Assembly (NCBI GenBank): GCA_020847975.1
Contig: JADLBD010000025.1
Location: forward strand, 1 to 41,478
Reading direction: 5' to 3'
DNA: 41,478 nt
Source of the DNA: Bryobacterales bacterium
GTDB taxonomy: Bacteria; Acidobacteriota; Terriglobia; Bryobacterales; Bryobacteraceae
Under the pieces are notes generated by a model that was given only the letters and a program-made list of their open reading frames with translations, made no database searches and was not told where the DNA came from. Positions 1-8,392 of this stretch are shown here, piece by piece. The position numbers and the translations under genes were made by a program. The first letter of the stretch is position 1. The number at the start of each line of letters is the position of its first letter.

Positions 1-33
1 GAGAAGGTACGCTCGAACAAGATGGAGGTTCGC

Positions 34-1164
34 ATGAAGAAGTTGATTGCGGGGTCGCTTCTGGCTCCGGCCCTGCTTCTGGCCGATTTTACGTACACCG
101 AAACCACGCGGATGACCGGCGGCGCGCTGATGCAGATGAGCCGTACGCTGGGAGTGTTTTCCAAGGACTTGCGGAGGGTGGGTGAGCCCGTAACGTCCAC
201 GGTGATCGTACAGGGGAACCGCATGGCGCATGTCAATGACCGGACGGCGCAGATCTGGGACCTGGACAAGGAAAGCATCACGGAGATCGATTTCGAGAAG
301 CGGACCTGGTCCACCATCACCTTCGCCCAGATGAAAGAAGCGATGGAAAAAGCGATGCAGCGCGCGCAGCAGCGCGTGAAAGAGACCGAGGACAAGCGCA
401 AGGAGGCGGAACAGAAAGCGGAAGTGAGCTACAAGATGGACGTGAAGGAAACCGGCAAGGTCCAGAACATCAACGGCGTGAACGCCCATGAAGTGCTCAT
501 GACCATGACGTTCGAAGCCAAGGACAAGCAATCGGGCCAGTCGGGACAGATGGAGACGATGAGTTCCATCTGGGTCACGGATTCGGTGCCCGGCTACCAG
601 GAACTGGTGGACTTCCAGAAGCGGCTGGCGCTGAAGATGGCCAATGCGCTGGCAAGCCCGGCGATGGCTGGGCAGGCGATGATGATGGCCTCGAATCCGC
701 AGTTCATGACTTCCATGCAGAAGATGGCGAAGGAAGCGGAGAAGCTGAAGGGGATTCACATCAAGCAGATCACGAAAATGGGAATGAATCTGGATCCGGC
801 AAAGGCCTCCGAGGTTACCGATCCGGCGACGATGCAGCAGCCGCAAGGCCCTTCGGTGAAGGAGGCTGCTGGGGACGCTGCGACCGATTCCGCGGCCAGC
901 CGCATCGGGCGGAGTATCGGTATTCCCGGTGGACTTGGCGGACTCGGCGGGTTTGGCAGGCGCAAGAAAAAGCAGGAAGAGCCGCCGCCTCCTCCGCCCC
1001 CGGCGCAGGAAAACCAGCAGGCGGCCGCGGCAAATTCAGGAGTGCTGATGGAGATGGTGATGGAGATGAACAACTTCTCCACCGCGCCCGCGGACTCGTC
1101 GAAGTTCAGCGTGCCGGCCGGCTTCAAGCAGGTGGATCATCCCATGATGCGGGCGCTTCAATAG
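34..1164 (+). CDS. secreted protein of unknown function, proline-rich tail
   Basis: A 376-residue protein. The start chosen is the second in-frame ATG at 34, because GGAGG at 24-28 sits five bases before it and the product then begins MKKLIAGSLLAPALLLA, a standard Sec signal peptide. Residues about 25-270 form a soluble domain with a charged helical stretch rich in K, E and Q (about 95-145) that could be a coiled coil. A linker with short GGL repeats and a run of eight prolines follows, then a conserved-looking end. The mature part is probably periplasmic or surface-exposed. I do not recognise the family; it loosely resembles acidobacterial proteins that bind something at the envelope, but no function is claimed. 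A rho-independent terminator follows 26 bases after the stop. The upstream neighbour lies outside the window. Confidence 0.75.
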   Translation: MKKLIAGSLLAPALLLADFTYTETTRMTGGALMQMSRTLGVFSKDLRRVGEPVTSTVIVQGNRMAHVNDRTAQIWDLDKESITEIDFEKRTWSTITFAQMKEAMEKAMQRAQQRVKETEDKRKEAEQKAEVSYKMDVKETGKVQNINGVNAHEVLMTMTFEAKDKQSGQSGQMETMSSIWVTDSVPGYQELVDFQKRLALKMANALASPAMAGQAMMMASNPQFMTSMQKMAKEAEKLKGIHIKQITKMGMNLDPAKASEVTDPATMQQPQGPSVKEAAGDAATDSAASRIGRSIGIPGGLGGLGGFGRRKKKQEEPPPPPPPAQENQQAAAANSGVLMEMVMEMNNFSTAPADSSKFSVPAGFKQVDHPMMRALQ

Positions 1165-1190
1165 CAGGAGTCAGGGTCAAACAAAAGAAA

Positions 1191-1230
1191 GGGCGCGCTG
1201 GGGATTTCCTGGCGCGCCCGTATTGTTTTT
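1191..1230. terminator. bidirectional rho-independent terminator
   Basis: GGGCGCGC at 1191-1198 pairs perfectly with GCGCGCCC at 1212-1219 around a 13-base loop. A T-rich run (GTATTGTTTTT) follows on the + strand, and the upstream AAAAGAAA gives a T-rich run on the other strand. It can therefore end both the secreted-protein gene on the left and rpsU on the right. Confidence 0.8.
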
Positions 1231-1239
1231 GGAGGGTGA

Positions 1240-1437
1240 CTATTCGATATCGCGGCTCTTGCGCTTGCGATTGCGCTTGCGGGCCAGCGCTTCCTTCACG
1301 CGCCGCTTTTCGCCGGGCTTCAGGTAGAAGGAGTGACGCTTGATCTCCTTGATGATGTCTTCCTGTTGCACTTTGCGTTTAAACCGGCGCAGGGCGCTTT
1401 CCAGGGTTTCTCCATCCTGGACTAATACTTCGGCCAA
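1240..1437 (-). CDS. rpsU: 30S ribosomal protein bS21
   Basis: The 65-residue basic protein begins MAEVLVQDGETLESALRRFK and ends in a KRNRKRKSR tail, which is the bS21 pattern and length. bS21 binds the small subunit near the 3' end of 16S rRNA and helps translation initiation. The start is a TTG codon at 1437: no ATG or GTG lies in frame near it, and a long Shine-Dalgarno (1445-1454) is correctly spaced. It is a single-gene unit with its own terminator downstream, shared with the convergent gene. The strong ribosome site paired with a weak start codon is unusual (see findings). Confidence 0.95.
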   Translation of the reverse strand: MAEVLVQDGETLESALRRFKRKVQQEDIIKEIKRHSFYLKPGEKRRVKEALARKRNRKRKSRDIE

Positions 1438-1444
1438 ATCCTAT

Positions 1445-1454
1445 TCACCCCCTT
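1445..1454 (-). promoter_or_regulatory. extended Shine-Dalgarno of rpsU
   Basis: Read on the minus strand the bases are AAGGGGGTGA, one mismatch from the ten-base complement of the 16S rRNA 3' end (AAGGAGGTGA). They lie about seven bases before the TTG start of rpsU. This site decides the TTG start. Confidence 0.7.
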
Positions 1455-1529
1455 TTGCATGAGACCCGTAGAGGAACTTCGAACTCCTTTATTCTGGCAG
1501 GTTTCCGGTTGGGGGACAACTGGCTCCGG

Positions 1530-3005
1530 TCAGGCGCCCATCACCAGGCCTTTTACCCGGTCCGGCGCAGGGGCTGGAGTGAAGAGGCTTGCCAGATAGC
1601 CGGCGCCGAAGGTGGTAACGACGCCGATGGGGCCCTGGTAAAAAAAGCTCCAGCGCGTCAGCGTAATTGTGAGGCCGACGGCGATCATCCCCGCGGCGGC
1701 TCCGAGCAGGCAGCCCATCGCGGAAGCGCGGCGGGTGAGGGTGCCGAGCAGGAAGATGCCGAGCATGGGCCCGGAAACGACGGCGCTCACGCGGTTGTAG
1801 GCGAGGACGAGGTCTCCGGCTTTCGAAGCAAGCAGTCCCGTGAAGGTGACGGCCACGCCCCAAAAGACCGTTCCGGCGCGGCCCACCATGGCGTAGTGCT
1901 CCGGCGGCCGGTCCGGCCGGAAGACGCGTTGGTAAAAATCGACGGTGCTCGCGGTGGTGAGCGAATTGATGCCTGCCGACATTACGGCCATGGAAGCGGC
2001 GAAGATGGCGGCCACCACCAGTCCGGACATGCCGCTCGGCAGTTCGCGCACGGCGAAAAAGGGCACGATGGCGTCGGTGTTCGTGAGTCCGGCGAGGCGT
2101 TCGGGATGGAAGTGGTAGAAGGCAAAAAGGGCCGTACCGGTGAGATAGAGAATGGAAATGATAGGCACGATGAGGAAGGCCTGGAGCATTACGCTCTGGC
2201 GGCAGTCCTTGGCGGATTTGGTGGTGAACAGCCGCTGGAGGATGGCCTGGTCCGTGGTGAGCGGAGCCATGCACAAGACGATGCCGCCGATGAGGCACGC
2301 CCAGATGCTGGTGAGTTGCGCCGGATCGAGGGTTGGATTGACGAAACTCAGTCTGCCCGCATCGAGCGCGGCGTGGTAGGCGGCGGGGATGCCGCCAGGG
2401 ACGCGCCGCAGCGCGACGGTGAAGATGAGGGCGATGCCGGAGGTGACGGTGAAGAACTGAATGACGTCGGTCCAGATGACGGCGCGGATGCCGCCCAGCG
2501 CCGTGTAGAGCGTGGTGAACAAGCCCATCACCAGCACACACTGCCAGACGGGGAAGCCGGTAACGAGGTTGATCACGAGCGCGGGACCATAGATGGCCAC
2601 GGCGACGTGCCAGCCGCGCAGAACCTGGAACTGCATGCTCACCAGCAGCCGCACGGGCAAACTGAAGCGGCGCTCGAGATACTCATAGGCTGTATAGAGG
2701 TTGAGTTTCGAGTAGAACGGCACGAACACGAGGATGACGATGGGCGCGCAGATGGGATAGGCGGCCGGCATCCAGATGAGTTGCAGGTTGTTCTTGTAGC
2801 CCCAGGCGGGCGAGCCCATGACGGAGATGGCGCTGAGGTCGGCGGCGACAATCGAGATTCCGGCCGCGATCCAGGGCATGGAACGGCCACCGAGGAAATA
2901 CTCCTTGGCCGTGGCTCCGCGGCGGTAAAAGGAACTTCCGATGACTGCAATCGCGAGCAGATAGAGCCCGACGGCGACGTAGTCGAGTGTGGCGAAGCCT
3001 TTCAT
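1530..3005 (-). CDS. sodium:solute symporter family transporter
   Basis: A 491-residue, very hydrophobic protein with about a dozen or more predicted membrane helices. It starts MKGFATLDYVAVGLYLLAIA, and the early motif EYFLGGRSMPWIAAGIS is the hallmark of the SSS family (SLC5-like). These carriers use a sodium gradient to import sugars, acids or other small solutes. A longer upstream ORF exists, but its extra residues are hydrophilic and lie inside the preceding SDR gene, so the ATG at 3005 is preferred; AAGG at 3010-3013 precedes it. It is the last gene of the leftward operon, 19 bases after the SDR stop, so it probably imports the substrate that the dehydrogenases use. The substrate cannot be read from sequence. 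Confidence 0.88.
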   Translation of the reverse strand: MKGFATLDYVAVGLYLLAIAVIGSSFYRRGATAKEYFLGGRSMPWIAAGISIVAADLSAISVMGSPAWGYKNNLQLIWMPAAYPICAPIVILVFVPFYSKLNLYTAYEYLERRFSLPVRLLVSMQFQVLRGWHVAVAIYGPALVINLVTGFPVWQCVLVMGLFTTLYTALGGIRAVIWTDVIQFFTVTSGIALIFTVALRRVPGGIPAAYHAALDAGRLSFVNPTLDPAQLTSIWACLIGGIVLCMAPLTTDQAILQRLFTTKSAKDCRQSVMLQAFLIVPIISILYLTGTALFAFYHFHPERLAGLTNTDAIVPFFAVRELPSGMSGLVVAAIFAASMAVMSAGINSLTTASTVDFYQRVFRPDRPPEHYAMVGRAGTVFWGVAVTFTGLLASKAGDLVLAYNRVSAVVSGPMLGIFLLGTLTRRASAMGCLLGAAAGMIAVGLTITLTRWSFFYQGPIGVVTTFGAGYLASLFTPAPAPDRVKGLVMGA

Positions 3006-3024
3006 CCAGCCTTGGGCGGCAGGT

Positions 3025-3789
3025 TCAATAGGCAAGCCAGCCTCCGTCGACGAGGAGCGTGGCGCCTGTAATAAAGGCGGCATCGTCGGAGGCGAGGAAG
3101 GCAACAGCATTGCCGATATCTTCCGGAGTGCCGCGGCGCCCGAGCGGCGTGAGGCGCACGTAGCGCCCGCTGGCGCCGCTTTCCCTCATGTCGCCGGCAA
3201 TGCCGGCATTGGCCGGAGTGAGGATGTCGCCGGGGGCGATGGCATTCACCCGGATGTCGTAGGGAGCGAGTTCCAGCGCCATGGTCTGCGCGAGCGAGAC
3301 CTGGGCGGCTTTGGTGGCGCAATAGACGGAGGCAAACTCCTGAGCGGCATAGGCGCCGACGGAACTGATGTGGATTATCGAGCCGCGCACTCCCTTCGCC
3401 GCCATGGATCGGGCCACAGCCTGCGAGCAGTGGAAAGTGCCCTTGAGGTTCACATCGACAATCGCGTCGAGTTGCTCGGGAGCGCAGTCGAGAAACGAGT
3501 GAACGGCGGGCTTGCCGGTGAGACCCGCGTTGTTCACCAGGATGTCGATCTGGCCGAAGCGTTGTTCCACCTGGGCCACCATCTGGAAGACCGCCTCGCG
3601 GTTCGAGATGTCGGCGATGTGGGCCACCGCCTCCGCCCCGGCGAGCGAGTCGGCGGCTTCCGCGAAGTGCTCCGGCGTGGGCTGGACGAGAGCGAGTCTC
3701 ACTCCTTTCATGCCGAGGATGCGGGCGATGCCGAGTCCGATGCCGGTGGCTCCTCCGGTGATAATGGCAACTTTGTTATGCAGGGACAT
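3025..3789 (-). CDS. SDR-family NAD(P)-dependent oxidoreductase
   Basis: A 254-residue classical short-chain dehydrogenase. The Rossmann motif TGGATGIG is at residues 11-18, NNAG at 86-89, and the catalytic set is S143, Y156 and K160 (YCATK). The family's end motif FITGATLLVDGGW is present. Such enzymes oxidise or reduce an alcohol/ketone pair in the cytoplasm. The start is one base after the stop of the iron alcohol dehydrogenase, so the two are translationally coupled. With an Fe-ADH, an LsrG-like protein and a symporter in the same unit, it is probably a catabolic dehydrogenase for an imported hydroxy compound. The specific substrate is unknown; FabG-like fatty-acid synthesis is less likely given this context. 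Confidence 0.9.
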   Translation of the reverse strand: MSLHNKVAIITGGATGIGLGIARILGMKGVRLALVQPTPEHFAEAADSLAGAEAVAHIADISNREAVFQMVAQVEQRFGQIDILVNNAGLTGKPAVHSFLDCAPEQLDAIVDVNLKGTFHCSQAVARSMAAKGVRGSIIHISSVGAYAAQEFASVYCATKAAQVSLAQTMALELAPYDIRVNAIAPGDILTPANAGIAGDMRESGASGRYVRLTPLGRRGTPEDIGNAVAFLASDDAAFITGATLLVDGGWLAY

Positions 3790-3790
3790 A

Positions 3791-4957
3791 TCAGATAGCT
3801 CGTTTCAGAATCTGCGAGAGTTCGGCGGCGGTGAGGGGCAGGGCATTGCCCTTCATGCTGCTGGCTTGTAACGCCTTGCTGACGATGACGGGGATGTCGG
3901 ACTCCATGATTCCGTATTCGCGCAGCGGAGGGATGCAAAGGCTTCGGCACAGGCTGTGCAAACTGGCGGCGGCGTCGCGAGCCGTGGCGTGAGCGTTCTG
4001 CGCGAGAATGCCCGCCACGGTGTGGTACCGTGCCAGCTTTTCGCTGTCCGGCGCGCGCTGCTCGAGGGCGGCGATGTTAGCCTCGGTCACGTGAGGCAGC
4101 AGCGCTGCGCAAACCGCTCCGTGCGGAGCGGGGAACATGCCTCCGATGGGAGCCGCGAATCCATGCACGGCTCCGAGGGCGGCGTTTGCCAGAGCGATGC
4201 CGCCAAAGAGGCTGGCGAGCGACATGCCCGCGCGGGCTTCAAGGTCATGAGGATTGGAGAAAGCGCGCGGCAGCGACCGGGCAGCGCGGCGGATTCCCTC
4301 GAGGCAGATTGCGTCGATAAGCGGGTTGGAGCGGATGGAAGTGTACGGTTCGATGAGTTGCGTGAGCGCGTCGAGGCCCGTGGCAGCGGTGATGGCGGGC
4401 GGCAGGCCGAGTGTGAGTTCCGGGTCGACGATGGCGAGTTTCGGAAGCATGGCGGCGCTGCGCAGGCTCGCCTTCACCTTGTGTTCCGGCGATGCGAGCA
4501 CGGCGTTGCGCGTCGCTTCCGAGCCTGTCCCGGCGGTGGTGGGAATCGCGACAAAGGGAAGCGGCGGGCAGAGGAGTGGATTGCCTTTGCCGATGACTTC
4601 GAGATAGTCGAGCGGCTCGCCACTGTTGGGCAGCAGTGCGGCGATCGCTTTGCCGCCATCGATGGCGCTGCCGCCGCCGAAGGAAATGACCATGTCGCAG
4701 TGCTCGCCGCGCGCAAGCCCGACGCCCTCGCGGATGCGCTGGATCTCAGGTTCGCCGGCGATGGAGAAGGGAACAGCCGCCACGCCGGCTGTTGCCAGCA
4801 GCGCGATAAGCCGTTCCGCCCGGTCCTGAGAGCGGCCGGTAACGAGCAGCGCGCGGCGCCCGAGCGGCTGGATTGCCCTGGCTGCCTCGGAGAGGATTCC
4901 CGGGCCGAACAGAATGCGTCCGCTGGTGGCGAATTCGAAGGTCACTTCCTTTACCAA
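3791..4957 (-). CDS. iron-containing alcohol dehydrogenase (group III)
   Basis: A 388-residue protein with the Fe-ADH fold. The nucleotide-binding motif GGGSAID is at residues 94-100, the [10 protein letters not shown] loop at 140-149, and metal-ligand positions D196, H265 and H279. The fourth ligand, usually His in GxDALxH, is Gln here (GLDALTQ, Q200), a variation also seen in some maleylacetate-reductase-like subgroups. It probably interconverts an aldehyde or keto compound and an alcohol using NAD(P)H. It overlaps the end of the upstream LsrG-like gene by seven bases and is followed one base later by the SDR. The exact reaction is not recognisable. Confidence 0.9.
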   Translation of the reverse strand: MVKEVTFEFATSGRILFGPGILSEAARAIQPLGRRALLVTGRSQDRAERLIALLATAGVAAVPFSIAGEPEIQRIREGVGLARGEHCDMVISFGGGSAIDGGKAIAALLPNSGEPLDYLEVIGKGNPLLCPPLPFVAIPTTAGTGSEATRNAVLASPEHKVKASLRSAAMLPKLAIVDPELTLGLPPAITAATGLDALTQLIEPYTSIRSNPLIDAICLEGIRRAARSLPRAFSNPHDLEARAGMSLASLFGGIALANAALGAVHGFAAPIGGMFPAPHGAVCAALLPHVTEANIAALEQRAPDSEKLARYHTVAGILAQNAHATARDAAASLHSLCRSLCIPPLREYGIMESDIPVIVSKALQASSMKGNALPLTAAELSQILKRAI

Positions 4958-5256
4958 CCTTCTTCGCCGGGGAAGACGTTCGCGTACTTGATGCTCGAGC
5001 GCGGCTCGGCCATCATGCCGGCAACGGCGTCGCGCCAGGCGGCGTAGTGGGCGGTCTCCTTGTGCTGAGCGGGCGCTTCCGCCGTGCGGTAAATCTCGAC
5101 CAGCAGGAACCGCGCGGGATCGCCGGCCTGTTGGAGGACGTCGAAACGGGCGATGCCCGGTTCCTGGACGCTATGGGATGCATTTTCGATGGTGGCGGTA
5201 CGGAAGGCCTCGACGAACTCCGGCTTGACGCGGACGTGAACGTGAACAATGAGCAT
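4951..5256 (-). CDS. antibiotic biosynthesis monooxygenase-fold protein, LsrG-like
   Basis: A 101-residue ferredoxin-like ABM-domain protein. The stretch [20 protein letters not shown] followed by HKETAHY and a late EPRSSIKY closely follows the pattern of LsrG, the isomerase that breaks down phosphorylated autoinducer-2, and of the related YgiN quinol monooxygenases. The small alpha-beta fold and length match. It is the first gene of the four-gene leftward operon and overlaps the Fe-ADH by seven bases. No LsrF-like thiolase or LsrK-like kinase lies nearby, so a true AI-2 role is unsupported; an isomerase or monooxygenase step in the operon's own pathway fits equally well. GGAGGA at 5275-5280 is too far from the ATG to be a normal ribosome site. 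Confidence 0.85.
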   Translation of the reverse strand: MLIVHVHVRVKPEFVEAFRTATIENASHSVQEPGIARFDVLQQAGDPARFLLVEIYRTAEAPAQHKETAHYAAWRDAVAGMMAEPRSSIKYANVFPGEEGW

Positions 5257-5264
5257 TGATGGTT

Positions 5265-5293
5265 ATATTATCTGTCCTCCCGCATCAGGACAA
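5265..5293 (-). promoter_or_regulatory. possible sigma-70-type promoter, nearly leaderless
   Basis: On the minus strand, TTGTCC (5288-5293) and TAATAT (5265-5270) are 17 bases apart. Transcription would begin about 1-2 bases before the ATG of the LsrG-like gene at 5256. Each box matches consensus at four of six positions, so this is a weak call. Confidence 0.3.
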
Positions 5294-5356
5294 TTGGCAG
5301 CGCGAATGCCGCCAACGGCGGTGAGATGGCGGACGGGGACGAGAGTCCCTCGCCTT

Positions 5357-5878
5357 CTACCGCGCCATCAGCACGGAGATCTTCGCTTCGTTGCTGCGCG
5401 CGCGGGCCACTACGCGAACATATTCGACGTAGCGGCCGCCGGGGAAATCGAGCAGCGGATAGAGGCCGGGGTCGAGCGGCCGTTCTTTGAAGTCCACCAC
5501 CTGCACATTCCCGTTACGGAAGTGCACCTCGGCGAAATCCACCTGGGCGCGTCCGTTAACGCGCAGGAAGAGACGGTTGCCGCTCTGGCCGGCCCGCAGC
5601 GTCGTTTCCACCCAGTCCTCCGAGCGGGCGAAACGCTCGCTGTCCTCCCATACCAGCCGCTCCCGAACAGGAACCGCCGCTACGCGCGGAGCCCAGACCA
5701 CGGGAGCCGCATACACGACGCGCTCGCGGACCACTACCGGCGGAGCGGTACGGACCATCACCATGCGGCCCGGCCGTACCAGGGGATGGCCTACGCCCAA
5801 CTGAATATTGACCCGGACTGCCGCCTGCGCCGCGGATAGAGAGGCGAGCAGGAGTACGATGGCTGTGAGTTTCTTCAT
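5357..5878 (-). CDS. small secreted protein of unknown function
   Basis: A 173-residue protein starting MKKLTAIVLLLASLSAAQAA, a clear Sec signal peptide with an AxA-type cleavage site. A V/P/R-rich middle follows, with repeated PVVV and RERLVW stretches. The C-terminal half (about 95-173) reads like a beta-sandwich: RVNGRAQVDFAEVHFRNG and later DFPGGRYVEYVRVVARARS. CAGGAGG at 5890-5896 gives a good ribosome site 11 bases before the ATG. It is probably a periplasmic or cell-surface protein. I do not recognise the family. It is divergent from the propeller gene at 6026, with 147 bases between them. Confidence 0.72.
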   Translation of the reverse strand: MKKLTAIVLLLASLSAAQAAVRVNIQLGVGHPLVRPGRMVMVRTAPPVVVRERVVYAAPVVWAPRVAAVPVRERLVWEDSERFARSEDWVETTLRAGQSGNRLFLRVNGRAQVDFAEVHFRNGNVQVVDFKERPLDPGLYPLLDFPGGRYVEYVRVVARARSNEAKISVLMAR

Positions 5879-6025
5879 TGTGTTCTTGTCCTCCTGGGAG
5901 ATAGGAACACGGGTTGGGAAAAAAGGTTTCTCTCAACTGCCGTCATGGCGCAAGGAAAACGCGCTATGCGCCCTTTCCTCCGCAGACATGAGCGATAGCC
6001 GTGATTTAAGATGACCTAAGCCTTC

Positions 6026-8299
6026 GTGATGACAGACAGCGTTCGCGAACTCACCCCAGACGGCATCCGGGAACAACTGCGGCGGATTCTCGACAGTGAC
6101 GCCTTCAAAGGCGCGACGCGCAGTGCCAGGCTGCTCGAGTACTGCGTCGAGGCAGCGCTTGCGGGAAAAACTTCCGCTTTGGTGGAACACCGCTTGATGG
6201 ACGCGTGGCTGGCGAACAAAACGCTCGATGAGGACCGCAAGAAACTGGCGCTGCTGCGATCCGTTTCGCGGCGCGCCGACCACAGGCTGCGGCGTTATTA
6301 CCGAACCGAAGGATCTGACGACCCGATCTTCATCGGCCTCACCCCGGGCATCTATGTCCCCCTCATCCGCGACCGCCTCACCGGAGGCAGATGGGCCGAT
6401 ACTCCGGATGGGGAGGAGGCGCCATTGCCGGCCGCGCCGCCGCTGCCATCGCCGCGCGAGTCTTCCCCGCAGCGTCCTCCGCGGAGCGTTCGACCCTGGA
6501 TGGTAGCGGCGGCCTGCCTGATTGCGGGTACGGGGCTCGGCTACTGGAACCCGTTCGGCTTTGCCACCGGCGCCTCGGACCCGCTCGTCACGCTGGCCAA
6601 CTTCCGCCGCCTGACGCCCCCCGAAACCATGAGCATCGACCCCACCATTACCAGGGATGGCAGGCTTGTCGTCTATTCGTCCGACCGCGGTTCGAGCGGA
6701 TTCATGCATCTATGGCTGCAGCCCGCTGTCGGCACAATGCCGGTTCAATTGACGCACGGCGAGTTTGACGACCGCCAGCCCTCGTTCTCCGCGGAAGGGA
6801 ATCTGGTGGTCTACCATTCCGAACAGGATGGCGGCGGAGTGTTTGTGGTCTCCGTGAGCGGGGGACGGCCCAGGAAGGTCGCGCCCGAGGGGCGCAGTCC
6901 GCGCATTTCTCCCGACGGGAAGTGGGTTGCCTACTGGATTCCGGCGCGCACGGATGGAGGCGGCGATTCGAAGCTCTATATCGCCAGCCTGGAAACTAAT
7001 TCCATCCGCCAGCTTCGCGGCGATTTCCTTACCACGCAGTATCCGGTTTGGGCTCCGGATAGCAAACATCTGCTGTTCATTGGCCGGCCGCGCCGCGGTC
7101 CTGGCGAGCCTCCGGCCGTTTCCGACTGGTGGGTGACGCCGATTGATGACTCCGCGCCGGTGAATACCGGAGTACTGACGGATGGTCCGCGGCTGATGGG
7201 ACTCGAGTATGGCCCGCCCTGGCACTGGCAGCGCACTGGCGGCGTGGTGCTGTTTGAGGCGATCCTCGGTGAGACACGCAACCTGTGGGCCGTCGGGCTA
7301 AGCTCGAATTTCAAGGTGAGAGGACTGCCCCGCCGCATCACCAAAGGGGTGGGAAGGGAATCGCAGCCTGCCACCTCGGACAATGGCCGTATCGTCTTTA
7401 CGGGACTCACCGGAGCCGAGCGCATCTGGACCCTGCCTCTCGAAGCGAACGAAGGAAAGACCACCGGCGGACCGAAGGTGGCGACCGCTCTGCAAGGCAT
7501 TGTCGAATACTTTCCCGCCTCCGGAAGCGGCGGCCGGATGGCGTATGTGTCCCCTAAGAACGGTTCTGTCCGCGTGTTTCTGCGCGATGCCGCGCGCAAC
7601 TCCGATGCTCCCGTTGCCGATGCCATGACGTGGTCTCCCATCTTTTCCCGCGACGGTTCGACGCTCGCGTATTTGCGGGAGGAGGGCGGCGGCAAGGGGA
7701 TCACCGTGGAGATCCTCGCCGCGGGCGGCGCGCGCCGCGATGTCCCCTGCAACAGTTGCGTGCGGTTGTTCAGCTTTTCACCCGATGGGAACACCGTCCT
7801 CTACGGCGCCCGTGGAACGGAGACGGACCGGATGTATGCGCGCACGTTGAACCTCGCAACCGGGGAGAACCGCGCCCTTGCCGGGGAGGCGGAAGGAATT
7901 GTGAACGCCGATTGGTCACCGGACGGGCGCTTCATCGCTCTCACCTCGCTCAACCGCGGGGTGCATCGCATCATGGTGATGCCCTCCGGACGCGGCGGGG
8001 GGCCCGTTCCCATCACCGACGGGTTCTCCTTTTCCGACAACCCGCGCTGGTCCCCCGATGAGAAGCTGCTCTATTTCTTTTCTGACGAGGACATGTTCCG
8101 CTGTCTCTACGCGGTGCGCATCAACCCGGCAACTGGCGGAGGCATGGGGCCAAGCTGGGCGGTCCACCATTTCCACCAGGCCCAACGCTCTCCCTACGGG
8201 TTGTCCCCGGGCGAACAATCTCTGGTGATCCGCCCCGATGCCGCCTATTTCACACTCGAAGAGGCTCGCGGCAGCATCTGGGTGGGCGATCCGCGGTGA
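6026..8299 (+). CDS. membrane-anchored TolB-like PD40 beta-propeller protein
   Basis: A 757-residue protein in three parts. Residues about 1-115 form a cytoplasmic domain of the type found at the N-terminus of many acidobacterial signalling proteins (pattern ARLLEYCVEAAL ... RSVSRRADHRLRRYY ... IGLTPGIYVPLI). One membrane helix (WMVAAACLIAGTGLGYW) follows a proline-rich linker. Residues about 190-757 are a periplasmic propeller of repeated TolB/WD40-like blades, each with an SPDG- or RDG-type turn (for example RISPDGKWVAYW, SFSPDGNTVLYG, DWSPDGRFIALT). A GTG and an ATG lie next to each other at 6026 and 6029 and either could start. The domain order suggests sensing outside coupled to a cytoplasmic module. 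Ligand and output are unknown. Confidence 0.85.
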   Translation: MMTDSVRELTPDGIREQLRRILDSDAFKGATRSARLLEYCVEAALAGKTSALVEHRLMDAWLANKTLDEDRKKLALLRSVSRRADHRLRRYYRTEGSDDPIFIGLTPGIYVPLIRDRLTGGRWADTPDGEEAPLPAAPPLPSPRESSPQRPPRSVRPWMVAAACLIAGTGLGYWNPFGFATGASDPLVTLANFRRLTPPETMSIDPTITRDGRLVVYSSDRGSSGFMHLWLQPAVGTMPVQLTHGEFDDRQPSFSAEGNLVVYHSEQDGGGVFVVSVSGGRPRKVAPEGRSPRISPDGKWVAYWIPARTDGGGDSKLYIASLETNSIRQLRGDFLTTQYPVWAPDSKHLLFIGRPRRGPGEPPAVSDWWVTPIDDSAPVNTGVLTDGPRLMGLEYGPPWHWQRTGGVVLFEAILGETRNLWAVGLSSNFKVRGLPRRITKGVGRESQPATSDNGRIVFTGLTGAERIWTLPLEANEGKTTGGPKVATALQGIVEYFPASGSGGRMAYVSPKNGSVRVFLRDAARNSDAPVADAMTWSPIFSRDGSTLAYLREEGGGKGITVEILAAGGARRDVPCNSCVRLFSFSPDGNTVLYGARGTETDRMYARTLNLATGENRALAGEAEGIVNADWSPDGRFIALTSLNRGVHRIMVMPSGRGGGPVPITDGFSFSDNPRWSPDEKLLYFFSDEDMFRCLYAVRINPATGGGMGPSWAVHHFHQAQRSPYGLSPGEQSLVIRPDAAYFTLEEARGSIWVGDPR

Positions 8300-8392
8300 C
8301 CATTGCTATCCTGTAACTACGGGCACTCGGAGCGGGTTCGCCGCGCCGCACTCCGCCCGGCACACGCTCACGGATTTGAGGAAACCGCCAGG

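Noticed and set aside
1455..3071. 538-codon ORF on the + strand
   Set aside because: It is antisense to the symporter gene. Its product is a Gly/Arg/Glu/His-rich low-information sequence, while the minus strand gives a clean transporter.
4951..5256. AI-2 (Lsr) quorum-quenching cluster
   Set aside because: The LsrG-like protein is not accompanied by LsrF, LsrK or an Lsr transporter.
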